From JABMPR01 sp964508765 (lineage in GTDB: Bacteria > Fidelibacterota > UBA8477 > JABMPR01), in the NCBI GenBank assembly GCA_964508765.1, contig CAZDVD010000002.1, positions 62,001 to 126,000 of the forward strand: a stretch of 64,000 nucleotides of DNA. The letters are read 5' to 3'. The position numbers and the translations under genes are program-made. The stretch's first letter is position 1; the number at the start of each line of letters is the position of its first letter. Positions 1 through 6,843 of this stretch are shown here, one piece after another. The notes under the pieces were generated by a model, which was not told where the DNA came from, ran no database searches, and worked only from the letters and a program-made list of their open reading frames with translations.

Positions 1-1441
1 GGGGAATTCCTTGTTCTTTGGCCCATTTAGTGGAGAGGTACTCTGGATGCAGATCATGAACAATCAATTCAGGCTCAATTTCAAAAATTCTCTGGATATG
101 ATCTATGGTCATCTGGAAAAACTCAAAAGCCTCCAGGTTTTCCAGATCACCGATATGCTGACTCAGAAAGACTTTTTCATCCTTGGACAAACCGATCACA
201 TTTTTGAGCTCCGCACCTACTGCAAGAATCGATGGACCTTTGTCCTGCATAAAAATGGGTCGTGGTGCATAACCTCGGCTTCGGCGGATGGGGCGAATTT
301 TGTCTGACATCTCCATGACCACGGAATCATCACTGCGCAAATAAATATCCCGGTTATGCAGCAGAAAATTATCAGCTAAATCAGCAAGACGCTCCAAAGC
401 TTCATCATTATCGATACAGATGGGCTCTTCACTGAAATTTGCTGAGGTCATAACCAGTGTATCCAACTTCTCAGAGAAGAGGAGATGATGCAGGGGAGTG
501 TAGGGAAGCATGATTCCCAGACGATCATTGCCCGGGGCAACATTCGAGGCAATACTGGCATCAGCCTTCCTTTTACACAGGACAATAGGTGCCTGAACTG
601 AGATGAGGGTATCGGTTTCTTCCTGATTGATATGTACCAGTGTGCGCGCTGTTTCCAGGTCTCTTACCATGAGCGCCAGAGGTTTTTCATCACGACCCTT
701 TGCCAACCGAAGATGGCCGACGGCCTCAGCATTTTTGGCATCTACTGCCAGATGAAATCCACCCAGGCCTTTAATTGCCAAAATCTTTCCCTGCGCTAAA
801 AGTGCAGTAGTTTCAGAGACCGGATCTTTGGATTCGATCTTGTTACCCTTCTTATCTGTCAACCACACCTGGGGACCGCATTCTGGGCAGGCATTTGGTT
901 GGGCGTGGAAACGACGATCTGCAGGATTCTGATACTCAATACTACATGTTTCACAAAGAGGAAAATGCTTCATGGAGGTAAAAGGACGATCGTAGGGAAT
1001 ATTTTCAATAATTGTATAGCGAGGTCCACAGTTCGTGCAGTTGATGAAGGGATATCTATATCGACGATTCGTTTTGTCGAAAAGTTCATTTTTACAGTCA
1101 TCACACAAGGCTACATCAGGAGAAATCAGGGTTGATACAGAAGCATTGTCATGTGATGCAACAATGATAAACTCAGCATCCTCTCGAATAGGAATATTTT
1201 CTGCCTTTACTGAAATGATGGTTGAAAGTGGAGGGGCTTCGGGACGAAGACGAGCCTCAAACTGGGAGAGTTGCTCTGAATTTCCCTGGATTTCTACCTT
1301 AACACCATCTGAGGTATTGTAGACGGAACCAACAAGCCCAATATCTCTTGCCAGAGCATAAATAAAGGGGCGGAATCCCACCCCCTGAACGATTCCGTTG
1401 ATTGTCAGTCGACGTCTACTATTTATTGGTCTATTGGGCAT
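1..1441 (-). CDS. hypF: Carbamoyltransferase HypF, N-terminal part (cut by window edge)
   Basis: HypF makes the carbamoyl/cyanide ligand of the NiFe-hydrogenase active site from carbamoyl phosphate in the cytoplasm. Reading the minus strand from the ATG at 1441 gives an open frame of 480 codons with no stop before the edge. The N-terminus is an acylphosphatase domain (motif GIVQGVGFRPFIYAL near residue 16). Two zinc-finger regions follow, with CxxC pairs near 1050-1105 (CDDC, CTNC) and 870-950 (CETC, CPEC). Then comes a YrdC-like domain (KGLGGFHLAVDA) and the start of the Kae1-like carbamoyltransferase domain (PIRRSRGYAP). Full HypF is about 750 residues, so roughly a third lies outside. It is the third gene after hypA and hypB on the same strand. 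Family assignment is firm. Confidence 0.95.
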   Translation of the reverse strand, partial: MPNRPINSRRRLTINGIVQGVGFRPFIYALARDIGLVGSVYNTSDGVKVEIQGNSEQLSQFEARLRPEAPPLSTIISVKAENIPIREDAEFIIVASHDNASVSTLISPDVALCDDCKNELFDKTNRRYRYPFINCTNCGPRYTIIENIPYDRPFTSMKHFPLCETCSIEYQNPADRRFHAQPNACPECGPQVWLTDKKGNKIESKDPVSETTALLAQGKILAIKGLGGFHLAVDAKNAEAVGHLRLAKGRDEKPLALMVRDLETARTLVHINQEETDTLISVQAPIVLCKRKADASIASNVAPGNDRLGIMLPYTPLHHLLFSEKLDTLVMTSANFSEEPICIDNDEALERLADLADNFLLHNRDIYLRSDDSVVMEMSDKIRPIRRSRGYAPRPIFMQDKGPSILAVGAELKNVIGLSKDEKVFLSQHIGDLENLEAFEFFQMTIDHIQRIFEIEPELIVHDLHPEYLSTKWAKEQGIP

Positions 1442-1465
1442 TTAATTTGTTTGATAAATCTGTTT

Positions 1466-1600
1466 AGGTGTCATCGCGAGCGACGAGTAGACGCGTGGCG
1501 ATCTCAAATTCGAGCTTTCCCGTCTTCCTGAAAGTGCGCAGTACGGAGGGCAGACTTCGTCATTTCATTTCCCGCAATGACCAGACGAAATTTACAGATA
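1466..1600. repeat. Intergenic repeat resembling 'GTCATTGCGAGCG...GCGATCTC' elements
   Basis: The hypB-hypF gap begins with GTGTCATCGCGAGCGACG, continues through GCGTGGCGATCTC and ends with TTCCCGCAATGACC, so the two ends are roughly inverted (GTCATCGCG / CGCAATGAC). This layout matches short non-coding repeats dispersed in many environmental bacterial genomes. A related end (CGTCATTTCATTCC) recurs at about 31739-31752. No open frame of interest is seen. Function unknown. Confidence 0.45.
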
Positions 1601-1618
1601 GTATTGCGAAACACCATT

Positions 1619-2416
1619 CTACTTTGTTGTGTGTTCCCTCAGCCAATCATACCAGCTATCCATACCCTCGCCAGTGGTGGCGGATACTTCAAAGAATTCC
1701 AGGTGGTGATTCACCTGGAGCGCATACTCTTTACACTTCGCTACATCAAATTGCACATAGGGAAGCAAATCAATTTTATTAATAATACAGATATCAGTGG
1801 CATCGAATATGGTTGGATATTTAAGGGGTTTATCATCACCTTCAGTTACACTTATGACGACAACCCGCTTGTCTTCACCTAGATCAAAAAGAGCAGGACA
1901 TACTAGATTGCCTACATTTTCAATGAAAAGGGCAGAATTGTCCTGCAATTCCAACTCCCTGTATGCAGTATGAATCATCTCAGCATCAAGATGGCAGCCA
2001 TTTCCCGTATTTATTTGTAGGACCGGAACGCCTGTGGTGGCAATGCGATCTGCATCATTCATGGTTTGTTGATCACCTTCGATGACTGCGCTGGGGATTT
2101 CATCCTTCAAAGCGGTCAGGGTTTTTTCCAGTAGAGTGGTTTTTCCTGATCCAGGTGAACTTACAAGATTTATGGCAAACACATTTTTTGCTTCGAAATA
2201 TCCACGATTCCGCTGAGCCAGCAGATTGTTTTCCCCCAGGATATCTTGCTCAACAGCAATGGTTCGATCATGAGAATGATCGTGTGTATGATCGTGTGTA
2301 TGATCGTGTGTATGATGGTCATGAGTATGGTGATGTCCATCTCCGTGATGGTGGTGGTCATCGCCGTGTTTTCTGAAGGTGGTACTGTCGGTTCCGCATC
2401 CACAGGTATCGCACAT
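1619..2416 (-). CDS. hypB: Hydrogenase nickel incorporation GTPase HypB
   Basis: HypB is a SIMIBI-class GTPase that delivers nickel to the large subunit of NiFe hydrogenases together with HypA. The 265-residue product starts with the diagnostic MCDTCGCG metal-binding motif. It then has a long His/Asp stretch (about residues 20-52, repeated HDHT units) that probably stores Ni or Zn. The P-loop SSPGSGKTT is near residue 90, and the switch and guanine-specificity region (NKIDLLP) is near residue 212. The histidine stretch is written in near-identical 12-bp units (GATCGTGTGTAT in plus-strand reading), so its length may vary between strains. It lies between hypA and hypF. Confidence 0.96.
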   Translation of the reverse strand: MCDTCGCGTDSTTFRKHGDDHHHHGDGHHHTHDHHTHDHTHDHTHDHSHDRTIAVEQDILGENNLLAQRNRGYFEAKNVFAINLVSSPGSGKTTLLEKTLTALKDEIPSAVIEGDQQTMNDADRIATTGVPVLQINTGNGCHLDAEMIHTAYRELELQDNSALFIENVGNLVCPALFDLGEDKRVVVISVTEGDDKPLKYPTIFDATDICIINKIDLLPYVQFDVAKCKEYALQVNHHLEFFEVSATTGEGMDSWYDWLREHTTK

Positions 2417-2439
2417 ATTTATATCCTTTCAATATTTTT

Positions 2440-2582
2440 TAATCCTCTCGCAGAGATCGCGGAGCGTTGCATTGAGCCTGTCGAAATGACGCAGAGCTAA
2501 AAGTTTAAGCGATCTCTGGTCAAAACGGCTCTTCCATTTCTCAAAACCTCTGCGCCTCTGCGCGCTTTGCGAGAAATGATAG
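2440..2582. repeat. Intergenic 'CTCTGCG' quasi-periodic repeat with a 'CTGTCGAAATGAC' fragment
   Basis: The hypA-hypB gap holds CTCGCAGAGATCGCGGAGCG near 2446-2466, GAGCCTGTCGAAATGACGCAGAG near 2473-2495, and CTCTGCGCCTCTGCGCGCTTTGCGAGA near 2548-2574. The last element has a loose 9-11 base period of CTCTGCG-like words. The same word set recurs at 6256-6293. No hairpin with a T-run is seen, so it is not an obvious terminator. Confidence 0.5.
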
Positions 2583-2595
2583 TACATTGCCAATT

Positions 2596-2940
2596 CTATT
2601 CATTTACACTTATAGCCCTTAGTTTGAGCTCGCGTCCCTGGAGTATATCGATTTCATAGCTTTCACACTTCGGGCAAAGTGCCATAAATGCATCGATCTC
2701 AAATGTATGCTCACACTTCTTACAGCATGCCATGGCTGGTAGCTCATTGATTGACAAGGTGGAATTTTCTGCTAGAGTTCCTTTACACACAGCTTCATAG
2801 CAAAAATTGAGGGAATCGATCATGACCCCAGACAACTTTCCCACATCAAGTTCTATGTTTGATATGGAGTTGGCACCATCCTTCTCAGCCTCTTTACAGG
2901 CGATGTTGATAATATTCATGGCAATGGACATTTCATGCAT
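2596..2940 (-). CDS. hypA: Hydrogenase maturation nickel chaperone HypA
   Basis: HypA binds nickel through its N-terminal Met-His-Glu and passes it to hydrogenase with HypB. The 114-residue product has the normal family length. It starts MHEMSIA, giving the Ni ligand His2 and Glu3. It carries a zinc-binding site from Cys73/Cys76 and Cys89/Cys92 (CKKC...CPKC). It is the first gene of hypA-hypB-hypF. No hydrogenase structural gene is visible here, so the client enzyme must lie elsewhere, perhaps past the left edge. Confidence 0.96.
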   Translation of the reverse strand: MHEMSIAMNIINIACKEAEKDGANSISNIELDVGKLSGVMIDSLNFCYEAVCKGTLAENSTLSINELPAMACCKKCEHTFEIDAFMALCPKCESYEIDILQGRELKLRAISVNE

Positions 2941-3269
2941 AAAATACTACTCCTCTGTTCATTGGAACAAAGGCAATATTAATGCCTTAAGACACAAGTT
3001 CAATAAAATATCCCAGGTACTGGTGAAAAAGATTAACTGCCAAGTAAAATGACTTTGGACACGAATGTCACCAAGCCTCTCGAATGAACACAAATGATTT
3101 TGAGGAAAAAGCATGTTTTCCAAACTGTTTGGTGTCTATTCGTTCAATTCGAGCTATTCGTGTCTATAGGATGAGTAGCAAATAATAATCGAAACTATGC
3201 CTCATTTCGACCAGCCTACGCTTCACCCGCCGCTGTTGGCGGGGCTTAGCTTCGGCTTGGCAGGCAGGC
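2941..3269. repeat. Gene-free gap with 'ATTCGTG'-type repeats and a GC-rich hairpin
   Basis: The 329-bp gap between the rhodanese-like gene and hypA contains repeated ATTCG words: GACACGAATGTCACC near 3058, and GGTGTCTATTCGTTCAATTCG followed by GCTATTCGTGTCTATAGG near 3130-3170. At 3226-3243 CCCGCC and GGCGGG flank a 6-base loop. This hairpin lies just downstream of the rhodanese-like gene on its strand, but no T-run follows. No coding signal was found. Confidence 0.5.
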
Positions 3270-3893
3270 TCAACAACCTCCTGCAGGTGCTTTTTTCTTC
3301 TTTTTGCGTTTTACTTTAGGTTTGTCAGCTTTGGTTTGGGTTGGAGCAGTCAAGGCCACTCCGCTGCCGCCACCAAAAACAGCACTGGCTGCTTTACGAA
3401 AATCATATTTAGCAAATTCTTCATCAGGCGAGGTTAAAGCAGGTTTCTGTGGGTTCATGATGGTATCAAACCAGTAATTCAAACCACCCTGCATAACATA
3501 GTTATTCTCAAAACCAAGCTGGCGTAGAATCATCCATGCCTGATGTGAGCCAATGGTTCCGTTGGAATAAAGCACATTCATCATAATACCCTGATCTACA
3601 TAATCGAGGTATTCATCCTTCAGGATAGCTGATATCGGTATGTTAATGGCTCCTTCCAGATGATATTTCTGGAACTCATCAGGTGTGCGGACATCTATTA
3701 ACTGGAGACTTGGATCTTTTGACACCAGCCAGTGAGCCACTTCATCGGCAGTCACCATTTCGGCAGCACCCTGAACTTCAACCAACATGTCTTCCGCAGT
3801 AAGTTTATACGGTTTGGTTGTATTCTCAGGAACCATGGCAATCACCACGCCGAGAAGAAGTAATCCAATAAAAATTATATTTCTGGTACTCAT
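3270..3893 (-). CDS. Membrane-anchored rhodanese-like protein lacking the catalytic cysteine
   Basis: This 207-residue protein has one N-terminal membrane segment (about residues 5-20), a rhodanese fold (about 50-150, with LIDVRTPDEFQKYHLEGAINIP) and a basic tail. The start at 3893 has a good GAGGAGT ribosome site, and the gene lies 1 bp after the upstream YeeE/YedE stop. Rhodaneses normally carry Cys in a CxxGxR active loop, but the loop here reads LYSNGTIGSHQAW, so the sulfur-accepting Cys is Ser. The only Cys is the last residue, in the tail KKKKKAPAGGC. The context suggests a role in moving or binding sulfur at the membrane. Sulfurtransferase activity by the standard mechanism is unlikely. 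Confidence 0.82.
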   Translation of the reverse strand: MSTRNIIFIGLLLLGVVIAMVPENTTKPYKLTAEDMLVEVQGAAEMVTADEVAHWLVSKDPSLQLIDVRTPDEFQKYHLEGAINIPISAILKDEYLDYVDQGIMMNVLYSNGTIGSHQAWMILRQLGFENNYVMQGGLNYWFDTIMNPQKPALTSPDEEFAKYDFRKAASAVFGGGSGVALTAPTQTKADKPKVKRKKKKKAPAGGC

Positions 3894-3894
3894 A

Positions 3895-4485
3895 TTAATA
3901 CTCCTCTCTTGGCCATCTTTTTTCAGCCAATTCACCCAGCTTGAACATGATGAGGGCGGCAATAATCACCAATAGCGCCATGACACCACCAGAGATCCCC
4001 AAGACGTCTGATACTTTGAGGGGTCCCATGGATCCTGACATGTAAAAATCTTTGAGTAGGGGAAAACCTTCAGCGAAGAAGAAAATTCCCAGAAAAATTC
4101 CACCAATGAAAACCATGGCGTCAATTTTGCCAATAGCGGCGGCGCAAACACTGGTTCCAGGACAAAATCCTCCGATGATAAAGCCGGCTCCCATAATCAC
4201 TCCACCTACTATAGCACTTCCCATAAAAGTGGGATTAACATATATCAGGTTGAGATCAATCCAGCCAAAAAGACTAAAGAAAAGTAGTCCCAGCATGGCG
4301 GTGATGGCTCCAGTAAAAAAGACTTTAAGCACAACCGTATCATAGCCATAAAACATTCCGGCCAATTTGCGGCTTGAGGAAAATCCGGCTTGTTCGAGGA
4401 CAAAGCCAAATCCAATTCCGATAACGAAGGCGATGAGTAGATTCCAGTCAGCGCCAATAATTTCTTGAGGTACGAGAGGTCCCAT
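3895..4485 (-). CDS. YeeE/YedE-type sulfur transporter, half protein (second gene)
   Basis: This 196-residue, highly hydrophobic protein has about five membrane segments. It contains the family signature GGFCPGTSVCAAA with two conserved cysteines in the pore region. YeeE/YedE (TsuA-like) proteins import thiosulfate or other sulfur species. Full-length members carry two such signatures, and here each sits in its own gene, so this product probably pairs with the upstream 4495-5007 protein. A GGAGT ribosome site lies 5 bases before the ATG. The substrate is inferred from the family and from the polysulfide-reductase neighbours. Confidence 0.85.
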   Translation of the reverse strand: MGPLVPQEIIGADWNLLIAFVIGIGFGFVLEQAGFSSSRKLAGMFYGYDTVVLKVFFTGAITAMLGLLFFSLFGWIDLNLIYVNPTFMGSAIVGGVIMGAGFIIGGFCPGTSVCAAAIGKIDAMVFIGGIFLGIFFFAEGFPLLKDFYMSGSMGPLKVSDVLGISGGVMALLVIIAALIMFKLGELAEKRWPREEY

Positions 4486-4494
4486 GATAGACTC

Positions 4495-5007
4495 CTATAT
4501 CCAATTTTTTCTAAAGAAGAAAGCCAGAGCGAAGGCAGTTCCAAATATTGCCATCATTGAGACGAATCCTGCCACAGATAAGCTAGCCATACCTGATAAT
4601 GCGGATCCGCTGGTACAGCCTCGGCCCAATTGAGAGCCAAATCCAAATAGGATACCGCCTATTCCAGCAAAGACGAGTCTACGATTGGCAGTAATCTTGG
4701 GGAAGTGCTCTACTTTCCATTTTAGGCGACCTGAAAAGGCACCGGATAGAAATCCACCGACCAAAACCCCGATCATCTCGAAAACCAGCCAGGCTTTCAT
4801 AGGTGATTTCCCCTCACCCACGTATTTGCTGTAATAGCTTGAGTTTGCTGTGTGTTCAGGGGCGACCACATTCACAGCTGATACTACCACGCTCTTCACA
4901 GCACCACTTGCCCCCAGACCTCGGCCTGAAAAGAAAAATGCCATGAGGAGCACCAACCCCAACAGGACACCTGCCAGATAGGGATTCATGTACTTTGTTT
5001 TCATCAT
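4495..5007 (-). CDS. YeeE/YedE-type sulfur transporter, half protein (first gene)
   Basis: This 170-residue membrane protein has about four hydrophobic segments and the second family signature, LGRGCTSGSALSG, with a conserved Cys. The frame could start at a TTG three bases upstream (5010), but ATG codons at 5007 and 5004 are more likely starts. The neighbouring half gene follows after 9 bp, which suggests cotranslation and a heteromeric channel. Residues 20-85 form a less conserved loop that may face the periplasm. It belongs to the psr/rhodanese sulfur block. Confidence 0.83.
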   Translation of the reverse strand: MMKTKYMNPYLAGVLLGLVLLMAFFFSGRGLGASGAVKSVVVSAVNVVAPEHTANSSYYSKYVGEGKSPMKAWLVFEMIGVLVGGFLSGAFSGRLKWKVEHFPKITANRRLVFAGIGGILFGFGSQLGRGCTSGSALSGMASLSVAGFVSMMAIFGTAFALAFFFRKNWI

Positions 5008-5088
5008 CAATAACCCTTATATAATTTCATTTAAAATGGACAGTGAATTGAATTCGTATGGATTGTGCATGAATAGGTGTGTACCAAT

Positions 5089-5150
5089 ACCCTTCGACAG
5101 GCTCAGGGAGACAGTCTTGGGGTGTGTGTCATGCTGAGCTTGTCGAAGTA
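5089..5150. repeat. Inverted intergenic repeat 'CTTCGACAGGCTCAG'
   Basis: CTTCGACAGGCTCAG at about 5092-5106 is followed by CTGAGCTTGTCGAAG at about 5134-5148. These are near-perfect inverted copies around a loop of about 27 bases. This word pair is a well-known dispersed intergenic repeat in many environmental bacteria. It sits in the 180-bp gap between psrC and the transporter genes. No T-run is present, so a terminator role is unproven. Confidence 0.6.
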
Positions 5151-5187
5151 CAACACACTTCATTATACGTATCATATCCATCTTGTT

Positions 5188-6129
5188 TTAATACAACCAG
5201 CGGCTGGCTTGTCCGGCATCAACCACAATAACGCGCAGCATGAGATTCCCGGCCACAATGAGCACTACAGGCACGATGGCAGGGATGAATTTATGTTTGA
5301 GTTCAAGTATTTCCAGAATCACAGGCATGATCAATCCAAGTCCTACGACAAAAACCCAGAAAGGAACGGTAAAGGCACCACCAAGGAACATCTGAGCGGC
5401 TTGGATGTGAACCTGGGTTCCAGCGAGATGCCCCATAAATAAATGGACAATCATGAAAAGTTCGATACCGATGAGTATGACATCGATGCGTGTAAACAAG
5501 CGCTTCTCCACTTCCGATTTAGAAAAGAAGGAAATCAGGGCAGCGCTAGCAGATAGTCCAGAAGTAAGGAATAGGGGACCAAGAATACTGGTGTTCCAGA
5601 AGGGTCTTGCATTAAAAGCGGACAACAGGATTCCTGTGTACATACCCAATATGACGGATAACAGAATCAGAATTTGAGCCATATATCGACGTTGGCCTTT
5701 CAGCCAGTTGATCGCTGTTTTAACTTCATCATACTTCCAATCCCATTTTGGAAAAATATCTTCCATCCAGGTGGCAATCCAGGCGATGGAGAGCGGCATG
5801 ATAATACCGAGCGTCCAGGCGCCCCAGGACATGGGGGATTCCCATCGAATGTTGGTGAACAGTTGCCAGAAATAGAGAACATGGGATAGATCCATCAGGA
5901 GTGCAATCAATCCAATCCCGATAAGAAAAGGAACTGCCAGAGGCATCCATTTAACAGCGACTGGTAGTTCATCCTGGCGATTTCGTAAGGTGAAATACGC
6001 CGAGAAAATCAATATACCCGCTGAGATCCCCCCCAGGAATAGATAGAAGGGAATTTCCCACCCCCACACATGGAGAATGGGATCAATCTCGGGGTTCATA
6101 CGTCCACTGGTGATAATTTCTTCAATCAT
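5188..6129 (-). CDS. psrC: NrfD/PsrC-family membrane quinol-interacting subunit
   Basis: This is the membrane anchor of a CISM-type molybdoenzyme complex, exchanging electrons between the quinone pool and the FeS subunit. The 313-residue product has about eight or nine membrane helices with typical NrfD features: PFYLFLGGISAGILI near residue 26, the helix around DLSHVLYFW, and ILLSAFNARPFWNTSILGPLFLTSG. It lacks extra domains. It follows psrB by 180 bp, an unusually wide gap for this complex, and the gap is filled with repeats. Substrate direction (reduction or oxidation) cannot be read from this subunit. Confidence 0.88.
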   Translation of the reverse strand: MIEEIITSGRMNPEIDPILHVWGWEIPFYLFLGGISAGILIFSAYFTLRNRQDELPVAVKWMPLAVPFLIGIGLIALLMDLSHVLYFWQLFTNIRWESPMSWGAWTLGIIMPLSIAWIATWMEDIFPKWDWKYDEVKTAINWLKGQRRYMAQILILLSVILGMYTGILLSAFNARPFWNTSILGPLFLTSGLSASAALISFFSKSEVEKRLFTRIDVILIGIELFMIVHLFMGHLAGTQVHIQAAQMFLGGAFTVPFWVFVVGLGLIMPVILEILELKHKFIPAIVPVVLIVAGNLMLRVIVVDAGQASRWLY

Positions 6130-6157
6130 ACTTATATCAATCCTTATGAAAAAAATG

Positions 6158-6298
6158 TTGCCACGGATGAAACACAGATGAAACGTGGATGTTATTGCTT
6201 GTGTTAAAAGCTAGTCGATCAAAGCTATTTTTATGGTGTTTTATCAACATGTAGAACTTCTCTGCGCTCTCTGTGTGCTTTGCGGTTTATACTTTTTA
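6158..6298. repeat. Quasi-periodic repeats 'CACGGATGAAACACAGATGAAACG' and 'CTCTGCG'
   Basis: Within the psrB-psrC gap, GCCACGGATGAAACACAG continues into ATGAAACGTGGATG at about 6161-6192. TTCTCTGCGCTCTC continues into TGTGTGCTTTGCGGTTT at about 6256-6293. Both are internally quasi-periodic at 9-11 bases and belong to word families common in unrelated bacterial genomes. Their placement inside an operon suggests insertion without loss of function. Confidence 0.5.
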
Positions 6299-6309
6299 AA
6301 CCATTAATA

Positions 6310-6843
6310 TCATATTAAGTAGAATACTTTGGGGTCAGTCCCGGCTTCGGGGATCAGCGATTTCCATTTTCTGGTAGCCATCACCCTTGAAATATCACTG
6401 TTGGGATCATCCAGATCACCAAAGATCATGCAATGGGTGGGGCAAACAGCAACACAGGCTGGATCCTGACCTTTTTCAACACGATGGATGCAAAAAGTAC
6501 ATTTATCCACATAACCTTCTGGGTGAATAAAGCGGGCATCGTAAGGACAGGATGTGATACAGGCTTTACAACCAATACACTCACTCTCTTCAACCAGAAC
6601 AATACCACCTTCGGCATAATGACTGGCCTCTGTGGGACAAGTCCTCACACAGGGAGCATTTGCACAATGGTTACAGCGTTCGGAACGAATTTCCAATTGT
6701 AGCTCGGGATAGGTTCCTGTGGTTTTCTCGACAATCCAATCCCTGCAGTAACCAATAGGAACATTATTTTCGGTTTGGCAGGCCACAACACAGTCATTGC
6801 AACCTACGCATTTCAGGGTGTCTATCGCCATGGCGTATCTCAT
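6310..6843 (-). CDS. psrB: PsrB-like ferredoxin subunit with four [4Fe-4S] clusters
   Basis: This 177-residue electron-transfer subunit links the molybdenum subunit to the membrane subunit. Four Cys clusters are visible: CVGCNDCVVAC at residues 12-22, CNHCANAPCVRTC near 57-69, CIGCKACITSC near 90-100, and CTFCIHRVEKGQDPACVAVC near 117-136. The ATG at 6843 overlaps the psrA stop by 4 bp (ATGA), indicating translational coupling. A second possible start is Met5. No signal peptide is seen, as expected for a subunit carried out with the Tat-exported PsrA. Confidence 0.93.
   Translation of the reverse strand: MRYAMAIDTLKCVGCNDCVVACQTENNVPIGYCRDWIVEKTTGTYPELQLEIRSERCNHCANAPCVRTCPTEASHYAEGGIVLVEESECIGCKACITSCPYDARFIHPEGYVDKCTFCIHRVEKGQDPACVAVCPTHCMIFGDLDDPNSDISRVMATRKWKSLIPEAGTDPKVFYLI

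Noticed and set aside
2155..2500. Plus-strand frames with repeated 'DRVYDRVYD' or 'MIVCMIVC' units
   Set aside because: These are shadows of the HypB histidine stretch, whose 12-bp DNA repeats stay open in several frames.
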